The translations under genes were made by a program, and so were the position numbers. Below, in pieces: positions 51,673 to 59,856 of a stretch of 64,000 bases of DNA (the stretch's first letter is position 1; each line of letters starts with the position of its first letter). This DNA comes from Methylopila henanensis. Its GTDB lineage: Bacteria > Pseudomonadota > Alphaproteobacteria > Rhizobiales > Methylopilaceae. The notes beneath the pieces were generated by a model that saw only the letters and a program-made list of their open reading frames with translations, had not been told where the DNA came from and searched no databases. Where the stretch lies: positions 62,001 through 126,000 of the forward strand of contig NZ_JBHUER010000007.1 of assembly GCF_042681025.1 (NCBI RefSeq). The letters run 5' to 3'.

Positions 51673-52347
51673 GTGAAGGTCCAGCATTATCTCGGGGGCA
51701 TCGAGAATCTCGGCCCCGTCGACGTCGAAAAGCGCGTCTTCGTCGAGCCGTGGGAGGCGCAGCTCTTCGCCGTCCATACGACGATGATGGGCACGGGAAT
51801 CTGGGCGTGGCCTGACCTCAGGGTATTGGCCGAGTCCATGAATCCGCTCGATTACTTCAAGTATCGCTACTACATCAAATGGCTCGGCGGAATGTGCAAG
51901 TTTCTGGTTTCCAGAAACTACATCTCCGAGAAGGAGCTCGAAGCCAAGACCAAATACTACCTCGAGAACCCCGACGCTCCGCAGCCCAATGCGGGCGACA
52001 ACGACGTCACCGGCCGCGTCATCGAGTATTTCTACACCGGCGCGAATCCTTATCGCGACGTCGCCGTGAACCCGGTCTTCAAGGTCGGCGACACGGTGCG
52101 GGTCAAGGACATGCCGCCGGCGGTCCACACCAGGCTTCCGGGCTACCTGCGCAACAAGACCGGCGTCGTCGAGACCGTCTACAAGGGCGCATATCTCTAC
52201 GCAGACAATGTCCCGACTGACGGGATCTGCACGGCGCAGCCGGTCTACCTCGTGAAGTTCAAGACGCGCGATCTCTGGGACGACATCCCGGACAAGGGCG
52301 ACGTTCTCTACAACGACTGCTTCGAGGTCTACCTCGAGGCGGTGTGA
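51673..52347 (+). CDS. nthB: Nitrile hydratase beta subunit
   Basis: 224 aa from GTG 51673, with CGGAGG about 8 bp upstream; the frame continues upstream into the leader but without similarity. N-terminal helical half (VFVEPWEAQLFAVHTTMM; FKYRYYIKWLGGMCKFL) and C-terminal SH3-like barrel (FKVGDTVRVKDMPPAVHTRLPGYLRNKTGVVE; DVLYNDCFEVYLE). Pairs with alpha to hydrate nitriles to amides. Fused halves distinguish it from thiocyanate hydrolase, which splits them. Confidence 0.93.
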   Translation: MKVQHYLGGIENLGPVDVEKRVFVEPWEAQLFAVHTTMMGTGIWAWPDLRVLAESMNPLDYFKYRYYIKWLGGMCKFLVSRNYISEKELEAKTKYYLENPDAPQPNAGDNDVTGRVIEYFYTGANPYRDVAVNPVFKVGDTVRVKDMPPAVHTRLPGYLRNKTGVVETVYKGAYLYADNVPTDGICTAQPVYLVKFKTRDLWDDIPDKGDVLYNDCFEVYLEAV

Positions 52348-52413
52348 CCCCCGATCTTCTTCCAGCTTCATGACGAATAACGGCGGCGAGCCCGCTTAGA
52401 TAAGGCGAGTTCT

Positions 52414-53034
52414 ATGAGCGACGATCACGATCACGAACATCATCACCACCTGCGCGAGAGCGAGACCTATTACGCCGCGCGCACCAAGGCTCTGGAGTCC
52501 CTGTTCCGCGAGAAGGGCCTGATCGGCACCGACACGGTCGACCGCGTCATCAACTTCTTCGAGCACGAGATGGGGCCGTTCAACGGCGCCAAGGTCGTGG
52601 CCAAGGCCTGGACCGACCCGGCCTTCAAGGGCCGCCTCCTCGCCGACGCCAACAAGGCGATCGCCGAGCTCGGCATGCGCGACGGCATCGAGGGCGAGAA
52701 CCTCAAGGTCGTCGAGAATACGCCCGGCACCCACAATGTCGTCTGCTGCACGCTGTGCTCCTGCTGGCCGTGGCCGCTGCTTGGGCTGCCGCCCTACTGG
52801 TTCAAGGACCCGGTGTTCCGGGCCCGCGTCGTCCGCGAGCCGCGCGGCGTGCTGTCGGACTTCGGCGTGACCCTGCCGGACGAGTCTAAGATCGAGATCT
52901 GGGATTCGAGCGCGCAGGTTCGCTACTTCGTGATCCCCGAGCGCCCCGCCGGCACCGAAGGTTGGGACGAAGAGAAGCTCGCGGCGCTCGTCTCCACCGA
53001 GGCCATGCAGGGCCTCGGCCTGGCGACGGCCTGA
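52414..53034 (+). CDS. nthA: Cobalt-type nitrile hydratase alpha subunit
   Basis: 206 aa. Metal-binding claw C112-T-L-C115-S-C117; Thr after the first Cys marks the cobalt type (Ser in the iron type). An extra C111 precedes it. WPWPLLGLPPYWFKDPVFRARVVREPRGVL follows as in all family members. The N-terminus is His/Asp-rich (DDHDHEHHHH), possibly helping metal loading. Gene order beta-alpha-accessory is the cobalt-type order. Confidence 0.95.
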   Translation: MSDDHDHEHHHHLRESETYYAARTKALESLFREKGLIGTDTVDRVINFFEHEMGPFNGAKVVAKAWTDPAFKGRLLADANKAIAELGMRDGIEGENLKVVENTPGTHNVVCCTLCSCWPWPLLGLPPYWFKDPVFRARVVREPRGVLSDFGVTLPDESKIEIWDSSAQVRYFVIPERPAGTEGWDEEKLAALVSTEAMQGLGLATA

Positions 53035-53047
53035 GGAGGCGCGGACG

Positions 53048-53386
53048 ATGGACGCCTATGTCGACGACCTCACCGGCCGCGAAGCCATCCCGCGCAACTG
53101 CGAGAGCCTGAAGTTCGACGAGCCCTGGCAGGGCCGCGCCTTCGGCATGGTTCTCGCGCTCGCGGAGGCGAAGTCCTACCCCTACGAGGACTTCCGCAAG
53201 AGCCTGATCAGCACGATCGGCGAGTGGGACAAGACCCACGAGCCGGGCGACGAAACCTGGAGCTACTACGAGCAGTGGCTCGCAGCCTTCGAGAAGCTCG
53301 CGCTCGAAAAGGGACTGATCAACCCGGAGGAGCTCGACCGGCGCACGGAAGAGTTCCTGCACCGCACCCGCGACGAGGTCATCTGA
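53048..53386 (+). CDS. Nitrile hydratase accessory (cobalt-loading) protein
   Basis: 112 aa, homologous to the N-terminal half of the beta subunit (FDEPWQGRAFGMVLALAEAKSYPYEDFRKSLISTIGEWD; YYEQWLAAFEKLALEKGLINPEELDRRTEEF). Such P14K-like activators deliver cobalt by swapping with beta subunits on alpha. 13 bp after nthA. Confidence 0.88.
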   Translation: MDAYVDDLTGREAIPRNCESLKFDEPWQGRAFGMVLALAEAKSYPYEDFRKSLISTIGEWDKTHEPGDETWSYYEQWLAAFEKLALEKGLINPEELDRRTEEFLHRTRDEVI

Positions 53387-53490
53387 CCTCCTCGTAGGCG
53401 CTTCCAAACCGACGTTCCGCCGACCGACGCGCGAAACCCTGCGCGCCGGCAGGGGAAGTCTTGTCCTCACGCGTCTCGAAAGGCGCAACC

Positions 53491-54012
53491 ATGATCATCC
53501 CTCTCGCCATCAGCGTGGGACTGCTCGGAGGCATCTGCACCTGGGCGTTCCTCGCCACCAACGCCTTCCTGATCTGGGCGGCGTTCGCGGCATGGGCCTG
53601 CTTCTACCATTGCGGCGGCGACGCCGCGGCCTTCCGGACCACCGTCGTCTCCAACGCCTTCGGGGTGCTGGTGGCCTGGAGCGCGGGGCTCGCGCTTGCG
53701 CTCGTCGCTCCGGGACCCGCCCTCGGCGCGGTGATCGTGGCGATCTCGATCGTCGCCTACATCCTCGCCGCCCACATTCCGGCCTTCTCGTCGATCCCGG
53801 CGGTCACCTACGGCTACGCCTGCACCTTCTCGTTCCTGACGCAGAACGCGGACGCCTTCACGCCCGCCGCCATGCTGTCCGCCTCGGGCCGTAACGCGCT
53901 CCTGATCGTGCCGTTCTCGATGATCATCGGGGCGTGCTTCGCCTTCGCCTCGGCCAAGCTCGCGGCCTGGATCCACACGCTCGCGCCCAAGGCGTCCGTC
54001 AGCGCCTCCTGA
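53491..54012 (+). CDS. DUF1097 inner-membrane protein
   Basis: 173 aa, five or six hydrophobic segments (IIPLAISVGLLGGICTWAFL; FLIWAAFAAWACFYHCGGD; SNAFGVLVAWSAGLALALVA; VIVAISIVAYILAAHI). Start at ATG 53491. DUF1097 function is not established; inside a nitrile/amide operon it might pass small neutral substrates or ammonia, which is speculation. Confidence 0.8.
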   Translation: MIIPLAISVGLLGGICTWAFLATNAFLIWAAFAAWACFYHCGGDAAAFRTTVVSNAFGVLVAWSAGLALALVAPGPALGAVIVAISIVAYILAAHIPAFSSIPAVTYGYACTFSFLTQNADAFTPAAMLSASGRNALLIVPFSMIIGACFAFASAKLAAWIHTLAPKASVSAS

Positions 54013-54080
54013 ACCTGCGCATGCCGCCGCGCGGCAAGGCCGCGCGGCGTCTTCTCCAACGTCGAACTCGGGAGTTCCAG

Positions 54081-54302
54081 ATGATCAACCCAGCCTTCGC
54101 CACCTCTGCGCTGACCCCGGCGCGCGCCGAACCGATCCCGGTCTCGGCGATCCTTCCCTGGGCCGTCTTCGGCGGCCTGATGCTCCTTCTCACCGTCTAC
54201 TTCGTGGGCGCAGAGGAAGGCGCGACCTCGCTGATCGGGAGCTCCGTCGTGCATGAGTTCGTGCATGACGGCCGCCACCTGCTCGGCTTCCCCTGCCACT
54301 GA
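54081..54302 (+). CDS. cbtB: CbtB, cobalt transporter small subunit
   Basis: 73 aa, one membrane segment (LPWAVFGGLMLLLTVYFVG) and a C-terminal His-rich tail HEFVHDGRHLLGFPCH, the hallmark of CbtB. GGGAG 7 bp upstream of ATG 54081. Partner of CbtA, which starts 11 bp downstream. Confidence 0.92.
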   Translation: MINPAFATSALTPARAEPIPVSAILPWAVFGGLMLLLTVYFVGAEEGATSLIGSSVVHEFVHDGRHLLGFPCH

Positions 54303-54313
54303 CGGAGGGCGAG

Positions 54314-55072
54314 ATGGTCGGCAACCTTCTGCTGAGGGGCATGATGGTCGGCGTGCTCGCCGGCCTTCTCGCCTTCGGCTTCGCGACAACCTTCGGCGAG
54401 CCCTGGGTTGAGTACGCCATCGCGTTCGAGGAAAGCGCGAGCCGTGCCTCGGGGGCCCACGGCGAGGCGGAAGAACCGGAAATCGTAAGCCGGGCCACGC
54501 AGGCGGGCGTCGGCCTCTTCGCCGGCCTCGTGGTCTACGGCGCCGCGATCGGCGGCCTGTTGGCGCTCGCCTTCGCCTTCGCCAACGGCCGGCTCGGGCG
54601 TTTGAGCCCGCGCTCTGTCGCGGCCCTGATCGCGACGCTCGGCTTCGTCGCGGTCGTCGTCGTCCCGCAGCTCAAATATCCGGCCAACCCGCCGGCCGTC
54701 GGCAGCGCGGACACAATAGTCGCCCGAACCGAGCTGTTCTTCGCCATGATGGCGTTCTCGATCGCCTTGATGGCGGCGGTCGTCATGCTCGCAAGGCGCT
54801 TTGCCGAACGCGTCGGCGGCTGGAACGCGGCGACGGTCGCGGGCCTCGTCTATGTCGGGGTGGTCGCGGTCATGTTCGCGGGCCTGCCGGACATCGAGGA
54901 GATCCCCGCCTCGTTCTCGCCGGCCGCGCTCTGGAACTTCCGGATCGCGTCGATCGGCGTGCAGGCCGTGCTCTGGGCCTCGATCGGGCTGATGTTCGGC
55001 GCCCTCGCCGAACGGGCGTCCCGAAAGCAAGGCGCGCTGCGCCACGCGGCCGGCGCGGCCGCGTTCCGATGA
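54314..55072 (+). CDS. cbtA: CbtA, cobalt transporter
   Basis: 252 aa, five or six helices with the family opening LLLRGMMVGVLAGLLAFGFATTFGEPWVEYAIAFEE and conserved polar residues in a loop rich in acidic groups (HGEAEEPE). CbtAB imports cobalt, normally under a B12 riboswitch; here it is embedded in a cobalt-enzyme operon and presumably uses the operon leader for control. Confidence 0.92.
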   Translation: MVGNLLLRGMMVGVLAGLLAFGFATTFGEPWVEYAIAFEESASRASGAHGEAEEPEIVSRATQAGVGLFAGLVVYGAAIGGLLALAFAFANGRLGRLSPRSVAALIATLGFVAVVVVPQLKYPANPPAVGSADTIVARTELFFAMMAFSIALMAAVVMLARRFAERVGGWNAATVAGLVYVGVVAVMFAGLPDIEEIPASFSPAALWNFRIASIGVQAVLWASIGLMFGALAERASRKQGALRHAAGAAAFR

Positions 55073-55722
55073 CGGGACGCGCCGGCCGGTCTCCGCGGCC
55101 CGGGCGCCTCGCGTGGGCCGCGGCCGTCGTCGCGCTGGCCTCCGTCTCGGGCGCCGCCTCCGCGCATTCCGGCGGTCCGGTCGACGGCGCGAACGCGGGC
55201 CTGCCGATCCCGCAGATTTCTCATGGCGAGATGGCGCTCGTCGACGAGCGGCTCGGCGAGATCGTCGCGCTCGCGAAGCGCCAGGCCGCCACCGACGGGT
55301 CGGTTCGCCGGCTCTACAATCACTACGGCGTCCAATTCGCCTACTGCCTCTGGGGTCTCGCGCCCGGAGGGGTCACGCGCGAGGGCAGCCCGTTCAACCC
55401 GTGCGCCCACGCCTATCTCGCGGCCGCCAAGCAGTTGCTCGTCGTCATGAGCCGCGAGCCGGCGAGCGCAGGCCCCGCGCTCGCGATCATCGACCGGCTC
55501 GAGACGCGGCGACGCGCGACGCCGGAGGCCGGCGCAATCTGCTCGTCGAGCGCGCAGACGTTCAACACGGCGGCGGTCGTCCGGCCGCGCCTGACCGAGA
55601 TCGTCCGGGACCCGGCGTCCGCCGCCATCGGGTTCGCGGCGACGGGGCTCCTCGCGGGCGGCGGGCTTGCGGCCGGGTCGCTGCGCCGACGTTCGCGGAC
55701 GCGCCGTCCTGCGGCCGACTGA
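55069..55722 (+). CDS. Secreted or anchored hypothetical protein in the cobalt operon
   Basis: 217 aa. Signal peptide (about 1-32), soluble region with three cysteines (FAYCLWGLAPGG, FNPCAHAYL, GAICSSS) and a C-terminal membrane helix (IGFAATGLLAGGGLAAGSL) followed by a basic tail. HSGGPVD at the mature N-terminus and FNPCAH could bind metal. No family recognised. It overlaps cbtA by 4 bp. Confidence 0.7.
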   Translation: MTGRAGRSPRPGRLAWAAAVVALASVSGAASAHSGGPVDGANAGLPIPQISHGEMALVDERLGEIVALAKRQAATDGSVRRLYNHYGVQFAYCLWGLAPGGVTREGSPFNPCAHAYLAAAKQLLVVMSREPASAGPALAIIDRLETRRRATPEAGAICSSSAQTFNTAAVVRPRLTEIVRDPASAAIGFAATGLLAGGGLAAGSLRRRSRTRRPAAD

Positions 55723-55737
55723 CGGCGGGACGGCTCG

Positions 55738-56295
55738 ATGACGCATCGCCTGGAGATGATCTGTGCGATGCGATCGCGGCGGCCCGTCTTTCCGGGCGGC
55801 GCCGAGCCGGACGACGCCGGGGACGGCGCGCGCCGGAACCTCCCGGCGTCGACGCTCAGCGGCGACAGGTTCTGGTGCGGGCCTGAACCGATGACGCGCC
55901 GCACCGCCGCGGGGCTCGGCCTCGACGTCGAGGTCCGATCCGAGCTCGCCGAAATCGATTTTGGATCATGGCGCGGACGCACGCTGGAGGATGTCTCTCG
56001 TTCGGACCCGGAGGGCTTCCGGAGCTGGGTCGCCGAGCCGTCTGAGGCGCCCCATGGGGGAGAGTCGATCGAAGCCCTGTTGGCGCGCGTCGGCGGATGG
56101 CTTTCCTCTTGCGCGGCCCTGACCGGTCGGACCGTCGCGGTCGCGCCGGCCATGGTGGTCAAGGCCTGCATGCTCCATGTGATCGCAGCGCCGGCGACGT
56201 CTTACGCCCGGATCGACCTCGAGCCCCTGAGCATGGTTGTCTTTGTAAGTGATGGCGACCGCTGGAATCTCCGAGCGATCGGCGATCGGCGATGA
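55738..56295 (+). CDS. Histidine-phosphatase-like protein lacking catalytic histidines
   Basis: 185 aa. LAEIDFGSWRGRTLEDVSRSDPEGFRSW, GGESIEALLARVGGWL and the C-terminal VVKACMLHVIAAPATSYARIDLEPLSMVVF follow the CobC-like histidine phosphatases found beside cbtAB. The N-terminal phosphate-accepting His motif is replaced (MICAMRSRRPVFPG) and the second catalytic His before VV is replaced by AP. The protein is probably not a phosphatase; a binding or scaffold role is possible. It starts 15 bp after the previous stop. Confidence 0.7.
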   Translation: MTHRLEMICAMRSRRPVFPGGAEPDDAGDGARRNLPASTLSGDRFWCGPEPMTRRTAAGLGLDVEVRSELAEIDFGSWRGRTLEDVSRSDPEGFRSWVAEPSEAPHGGESIEALLARVGGWLSSCAALTGRTVAVAPAMVVKACMLHVIAAPATSYARIDLEPLSMVVFVSDGDRWNLRAIGDRR

Positions 56296-56372
56296 AGGCC
56301 GAAACTGAATACGTCAGCCCTTTGGCGGAAGGAGCCCCACCGCGCCCAGACGCCGGCCGCCGATTTTTTTAC

Positions 56373-56990
56373 TTAGCCGCTAAAGGCCAGGTCTTCGATG
56401 TGCGCAACCGCAGCTAATTCAAGGCCGGCGAGTTCGTCGTGCTTAACCCGCTTCGGGCCGATCAGGATCATCAGGCCCTCGATCTGCGCGGTGATGAGCG
56501 CCGCCCGAAGTTCTCGGCTTTCGCGATTGATGTCCGGCCGTACGCGCTCGATCATGCCCGAGATCCAGGTTCGCATCCGCGCGTAGAACGCTCCCAGCAT
56601 TTTGGACACGGGCGGAGAGTGATTGGCCATCGCCCACATCTCCATGAGGAGGGTGACGGTCCGCTCCCGCTTGTTCTCCTCGATCATAAACTGGATCGAG
56701 AATCGGAAGATCTCACGGTCACTTTTGAGCCGCGAGGGCACACGCTTTTTAAGGCGCTGGTCCCAGCGATCGAAAATAAACTCCGCAAGATCGACCATTA
56801 GATCGTCCTTTGACGGATAGTAGTAGTTGACGTTTCCCACCGCGATGCCGACCCGCTTTGCGATGTTCCGATAGGACAGGTTCGCGAAGCCTTCGGCCAC
56901 CACGATATCCTTCGCGGCCTCCAGGATTGCGGCGGTGCGGCCGGCTCCCTTCAGGGTTGAGCGTTTTACGGCCGGCGGCAGGACGTCCAT
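56373..56990 (-). CDS. TetR-family regulator
   Basis: 205 aa. HTH at about 15-65 (AAILEAAKDIVVAEGFANLSYRNIAKRVGIAVGNVNYYYPSKDDLM), variable ligand domain. Divergent from the molybdopterin oxidoreductase operon, 333 bp away, with palindromes between them. Likely its repressor. Confidence 0.88.
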   Translation of the reverse strand: MDVLPPAVKRSTLKGAGRTAAILEAAKDIVVAEGFANLSYRNIAKRVGIAVGNVNYYYPSKDDLMVDLAEFIFDRWDQRLKKRVPSRLKSDREIFRFSIQFMIEENKRERTVTLLMEMWAMANHSPPVSKMLGAFYARMRTWISGMIERVRPDINRESRELRAALITAQIEGLMILIGPKRVKHDELAGLELAAVAHIEDLAFSG

Positions 56991-57323
56991 ATGGCCTCCT
57001 CGTAGCGGGCGCGACCCTGAGGGACGCGAAGCCCCCAGTACGACCGTACGAGAATTTTGGCTAGGCCTTGAAGGCCTAGCTTAGCGACCCTCACGTCGCC
57101 GCTGGACATTTGGTCTGTACGGGCGTCCAATTGCTGCGGCGCACCCAATGCACGCGGCGGCGCCCAGCTTTTTTGCCAGGCAGCGTCCTAATCTGCACAT
57201 CATTTAAGCGATCTAGGACGGCCGTACTATTTACGGTTTTGGGCTCCTTGGTATCGTTCCAGGCAATCGTCCCGCCGTCGCCGATGGGCGGCGTTCGCAA
57301 CGTCCGGAACGACGGAGCCAGCC
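56991..57323. promoter_or_regulatory. Divergent control region with two palindromes
   Basis: 333 bp without a gene. A perfect inverted repeat CTAGGCCTT-G-AAGGCCTAG at 57061-57079, extended by G/C on the flanks, and GTACG-AC-CGTAC at 57038-57049 are candidate TetR operators; both lie within 90 bp of the TetR start. The region nearer the oxidoreductase is AT-richer (57200-57250), a likely promoter site. Confidence 0.55.
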
Positions 57324-59459
57324 ATGAACGCTGAGATGGATACGAGGATCGTGCGCGGCGCTTGCCCCCACGACTGCCCCGACACATGCGCATTCGAGTA
57401 TCACGTGAAGGGCGGAAAGCTGGTCGAGGTGACCGGCGACAAGAACCACCCGATGACGCAGGGCCGCCTCTGCGTGAAGCTCAAGGACTTCGCCGGCCAC
57501 CACTACAATCCCGACCGGATTCTGACGCCGCTGAAGCGCGTCGGTCCGAAGGGGTCGCGGCAGTTTGAGCCGATCAGCTGGACCGAGGCGCTCGACACGA
57601 TCCGGGACAGATGGAACGCCATCATCGCCGAATACGGCGCGCAGGCGATCATGCCACACGCCTATCTCGGGCATCAGGGCACCCTGAACGGCCTCACCGC
57701 CGGCGACGCCTTCTTCAACCGGCTCGGCTCGACGGTCGCCGAGAAGACCTACTGCGAAAGCGGCTCGTCGACGGCCTGGGTCATGACGGTCGGCCCGTCC
57801 GGTGGGCTCGACATCGAAAGCTTCGTCCACGCGAAGTACATCATCGTCTGGGGCATGAACATGACCTCGACGAACATCCACGGCTGGCCCTTCATCGTGA
57901 AGGCGCAGGAGGCCGGCGCGAAGGTGGTGGTCATCGATCCGGTCAAGACGCGCACCGCGAAGGCCGCCGACTGGCACGTCCAGATCAAGCCCGGAACCGA
58001 CGGCGCGCTCGCGCTCGGCATGATGAACGTCATCATCGCCGAGGATCTCGTCGACCATGACTATGTCGAGAAATACACGCTCGGCTACGAGGAGCTGAAG
58101 GAGCGCGCGGCGCTCTATCCGCCGGAGCGCGTCTCCGAGATCACCGGCATCCCGGCGGCCGACATCATCACGCTCGCCCGTGAATACGCCACGACCCCGC
58201 CAGCCGCGATCCGCGAGGGCGTCGCGATCGAGCGCAGCCGGGGCGGCGGCCAGGCCATCCGCGCCATCACCTGTCTCCCGGCCCTGATCGGCGCATGGCG
58301 GCATGTCGGGGGCGGCGCGATGGAAATGCCGATCTGGGAGTTCCCGACCAACTTCGACCGGATCTGCCGCCCGGATTGGATCCGGCCGGGAACGCGTGTC
58401 GTCAATGAGCTCGACCTCGGCGCCGCGCTCACCGGCGAGCTGCAGCTCGATCCGCCGATCAAGTCTCTGTTCGTCTACAACTCAAACCCGATGAGCCAGG
58501 CGCCGGCCCAGGCGAAGATCGCCCGGGGCCTCGAGCGCGAGGACCTGTTCACGGTGGTCAGCGAGCTCTTCATCACAGACACGGCGAAATACGCCGACAT
58601 CATCCTGCCGGCGGCGATGCAAGGGGAGCAGCTCGACATCATGGTGACCTGGGGTCACCTGTACATCAGCCTCAACCAGCCTGCGATCTCCCCCCCGCCG
58701 GAGTGCGTGCCGAATGTCGAGATGTTCCGACGCCTCGCCAAGACCATGGGCTTCAATGACGACTACTGGGACCGCTCTGACTGGGAGATGCTCCAGGACT
58801 TCTACGACTGGGAGTCCCCCGCGCTCCAGGGCATCACGCTCGATACGCTGAAGGAGACCGGCTGGGCGCGCATCAACGTGGGGCTGCCGCACGAGCGAAA
58901 GCCGCACGCGGAAGGCAACTTCAAGACGCCGTCCGGCAAATGCGAGTTGAGGTCGAGCGTGACGGAGAACTTCGTCGTGCCGGTCTGGCGCTCGATGTAC
59001 GAGGGCATGCAGCCGGCCGAACCGATCGACCCGCTCCCGGACTATGTGCCGGGCTACGAGTCGCGGGAGACCAATCCCGAGCTTGCCAAGCGTTTCCCGC
59101 TCTCGATCGTCTCGCCGAAGGCCCACGCCTTCCTGAACTCGCAATACGCCAACGAGAAGCCGAAGCAGAAGCGGCAGGGAGAGCAGACTGTCTTCATGCA
59201 CCCTGACGATGCGGCCGCTCGGCGGATCGAGACGGGCGCCCTGGTCCGCGTCTTCAACGACCGCGGCCACTTCGACGGCCGCGCCGAGATCGTCGACGCT
59301 CTCATGCCCGGCCTCGTCATGGCGAATCTCGGTCATTGGCCGAGCTTCACGAGCTCCGGCACGGCCGTGAACGCGATCAGCTCCGACGCCCACTGCGGAA
59401 TGGGAATGGCCGGCAGCTATTCCGACAACCTCGTCGAAGTCGAGCATGTCGCTGCGTGA
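57324..59459 (+). CDS. Molybdopterin-dependent oxidoreductase (DMSO reductase family)
   Basis: 711 aa, cytoplasmic (no Tat signal). N-terminal [4Fe-4S] ligands C14, C18, C22 and C50 (CPHDCPDTC and RLC). C144 in KTYCESGSS lies where the molybdenum ligand is expected. IIVWGMNMTSTNIHGWPFI, IDPVKTRTAKAADWHVQIKPGTDGALALGM and LFITDTAKYADIILPAAMQGEQ are standard cofactor-binding blocks. First of three genes with a ferredoxin and an NADP reductase, so it probably exchanges electrons with NADP(H). Substrate unknown. Confidence 0.88.
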   Translation: MNAEMDTRIVRGACPHDCPDTCAFEYHVKGGKLVEVTGDKNHPMTQGRLCVKLKDFAGHHYNPDRILTPLKRVGPKGSRQFEPISWTEALDTIRDRWNAIIAEYGAQAIMPHAYLGHQGTLNGLTAGDAFFNRLGSTVAEKTYCESGSSTAWVMTVGPSGGLDIESFVHAKYIIVWGMNMTSTNIHGWPFIVKAQEAGAKVVVIDPVKTRTAKAADWHVQIKPGTDGALALGMMNVIIAEDLVDHDYVEKYTLGYEELKERAALYPPERVSEITGIPAADIITLAREYATTPPAAIREGVAIERSRGGGQAIRAITCLPALIGAWRHVGGGAMEMPIWEFPTNFDRICRPDWIRPGTRVVNELDLGAALTGELQLDPPIKSLFVYNSNPMSQAPAQAKIARGLEREDLFTVVSELFITDTAKYADIILPAAMQGEQLDIMVTWGHLYISLNQPAISPPPECVPNVEMFRRLAKTMGFNDDYWDRSDWEMLQDFYDWESPALQGITLDTLKETGWARINVGLPHERKPHAEGNFKTPSGKCELRSSVTENFVVPVWRSMYEGMQPAEPIDPLPDYVPGYESRETNPELAKRFPLSIVSPKAHAFLNSQYANEKPKQKRQGEQTVFMHPDDAAARRIETGALVRVFNDRGHFDGRAEIVDALMPGLVMANLGHWPSFTSSGTAVNAISSDAHCGMGMAGSYSDNLVEVEHVAA

Positions 59460-59538
59460 TTGCAGCCCCAGCGCGGCGTCCTTCCGGGGCGCTGCGCCCT
59501 CTTTCCCAGCACCACTGGTCGCGTTCGAGGGGTTCAAG

Positions 59539-59847
59539 ATGACTCACGTCGTCACCGCAAACTGCCAGGCTTGCCGCTTCACCGATTGCGTCACGGTCTG
59601 CCCGGTCGCCTGTTTCCATGGCGATGACGAACGCCTCTACATCGACCCCGACGTCTGCGTGGACTGCAGCGCCTGCATTCCGGCCTGTCCCGTGGGCGCC
59701 ATCAAGGAGGAGTTCGACCTCTCCGATGACGAGGAGCAGTGGATCAGGATCAACGCCGCGCGCGCTCCCGACTTGCCGATCATCCGAGCAAAACAGTCCC
59801 CGCTGCCGACGGCGGAAGCTCGCCGCAGCGAGCTGGGCCTGAATTGA
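59539..59847 (+). CDS. fdxA: 7Fe-type ferredoxin (FdxA-like)
   Basis: 102 aa. TANCQACRFTDCVTVCPVACF and DPDVCVDCSACIPACPVGAI give the [3Fe-4S] and [4Fe-4S] ligand sets of bacterial seven-iron ferredoxins. ATG 59539 gives the standard MTHVV N-terminus. It sits between the oxidoreductase and the NADP reductase, so it is presumably the electron shuttle. Confidence 0.92.
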   Translation: MTHVVTANCQACRFTDCVTVCPVACFHGDDERLYIDPDVCVDCSACIPACPVGAIKEEFDLSDDEEQWIRINAARAPDLPIIRAKQSPLPTAEARRSELGLN

Positions 59848-59856
59848 GGACCTGAC

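Noticed and set aside
51673..53386. Thiocyanate hydrolase instead of nitrile hydratase
   Set aside because: The beta subunit is a single fused polypeptide (thiocyanate hydrolase splits it in two), and an accessory protein follows as in cobalt nitrile hydratases.
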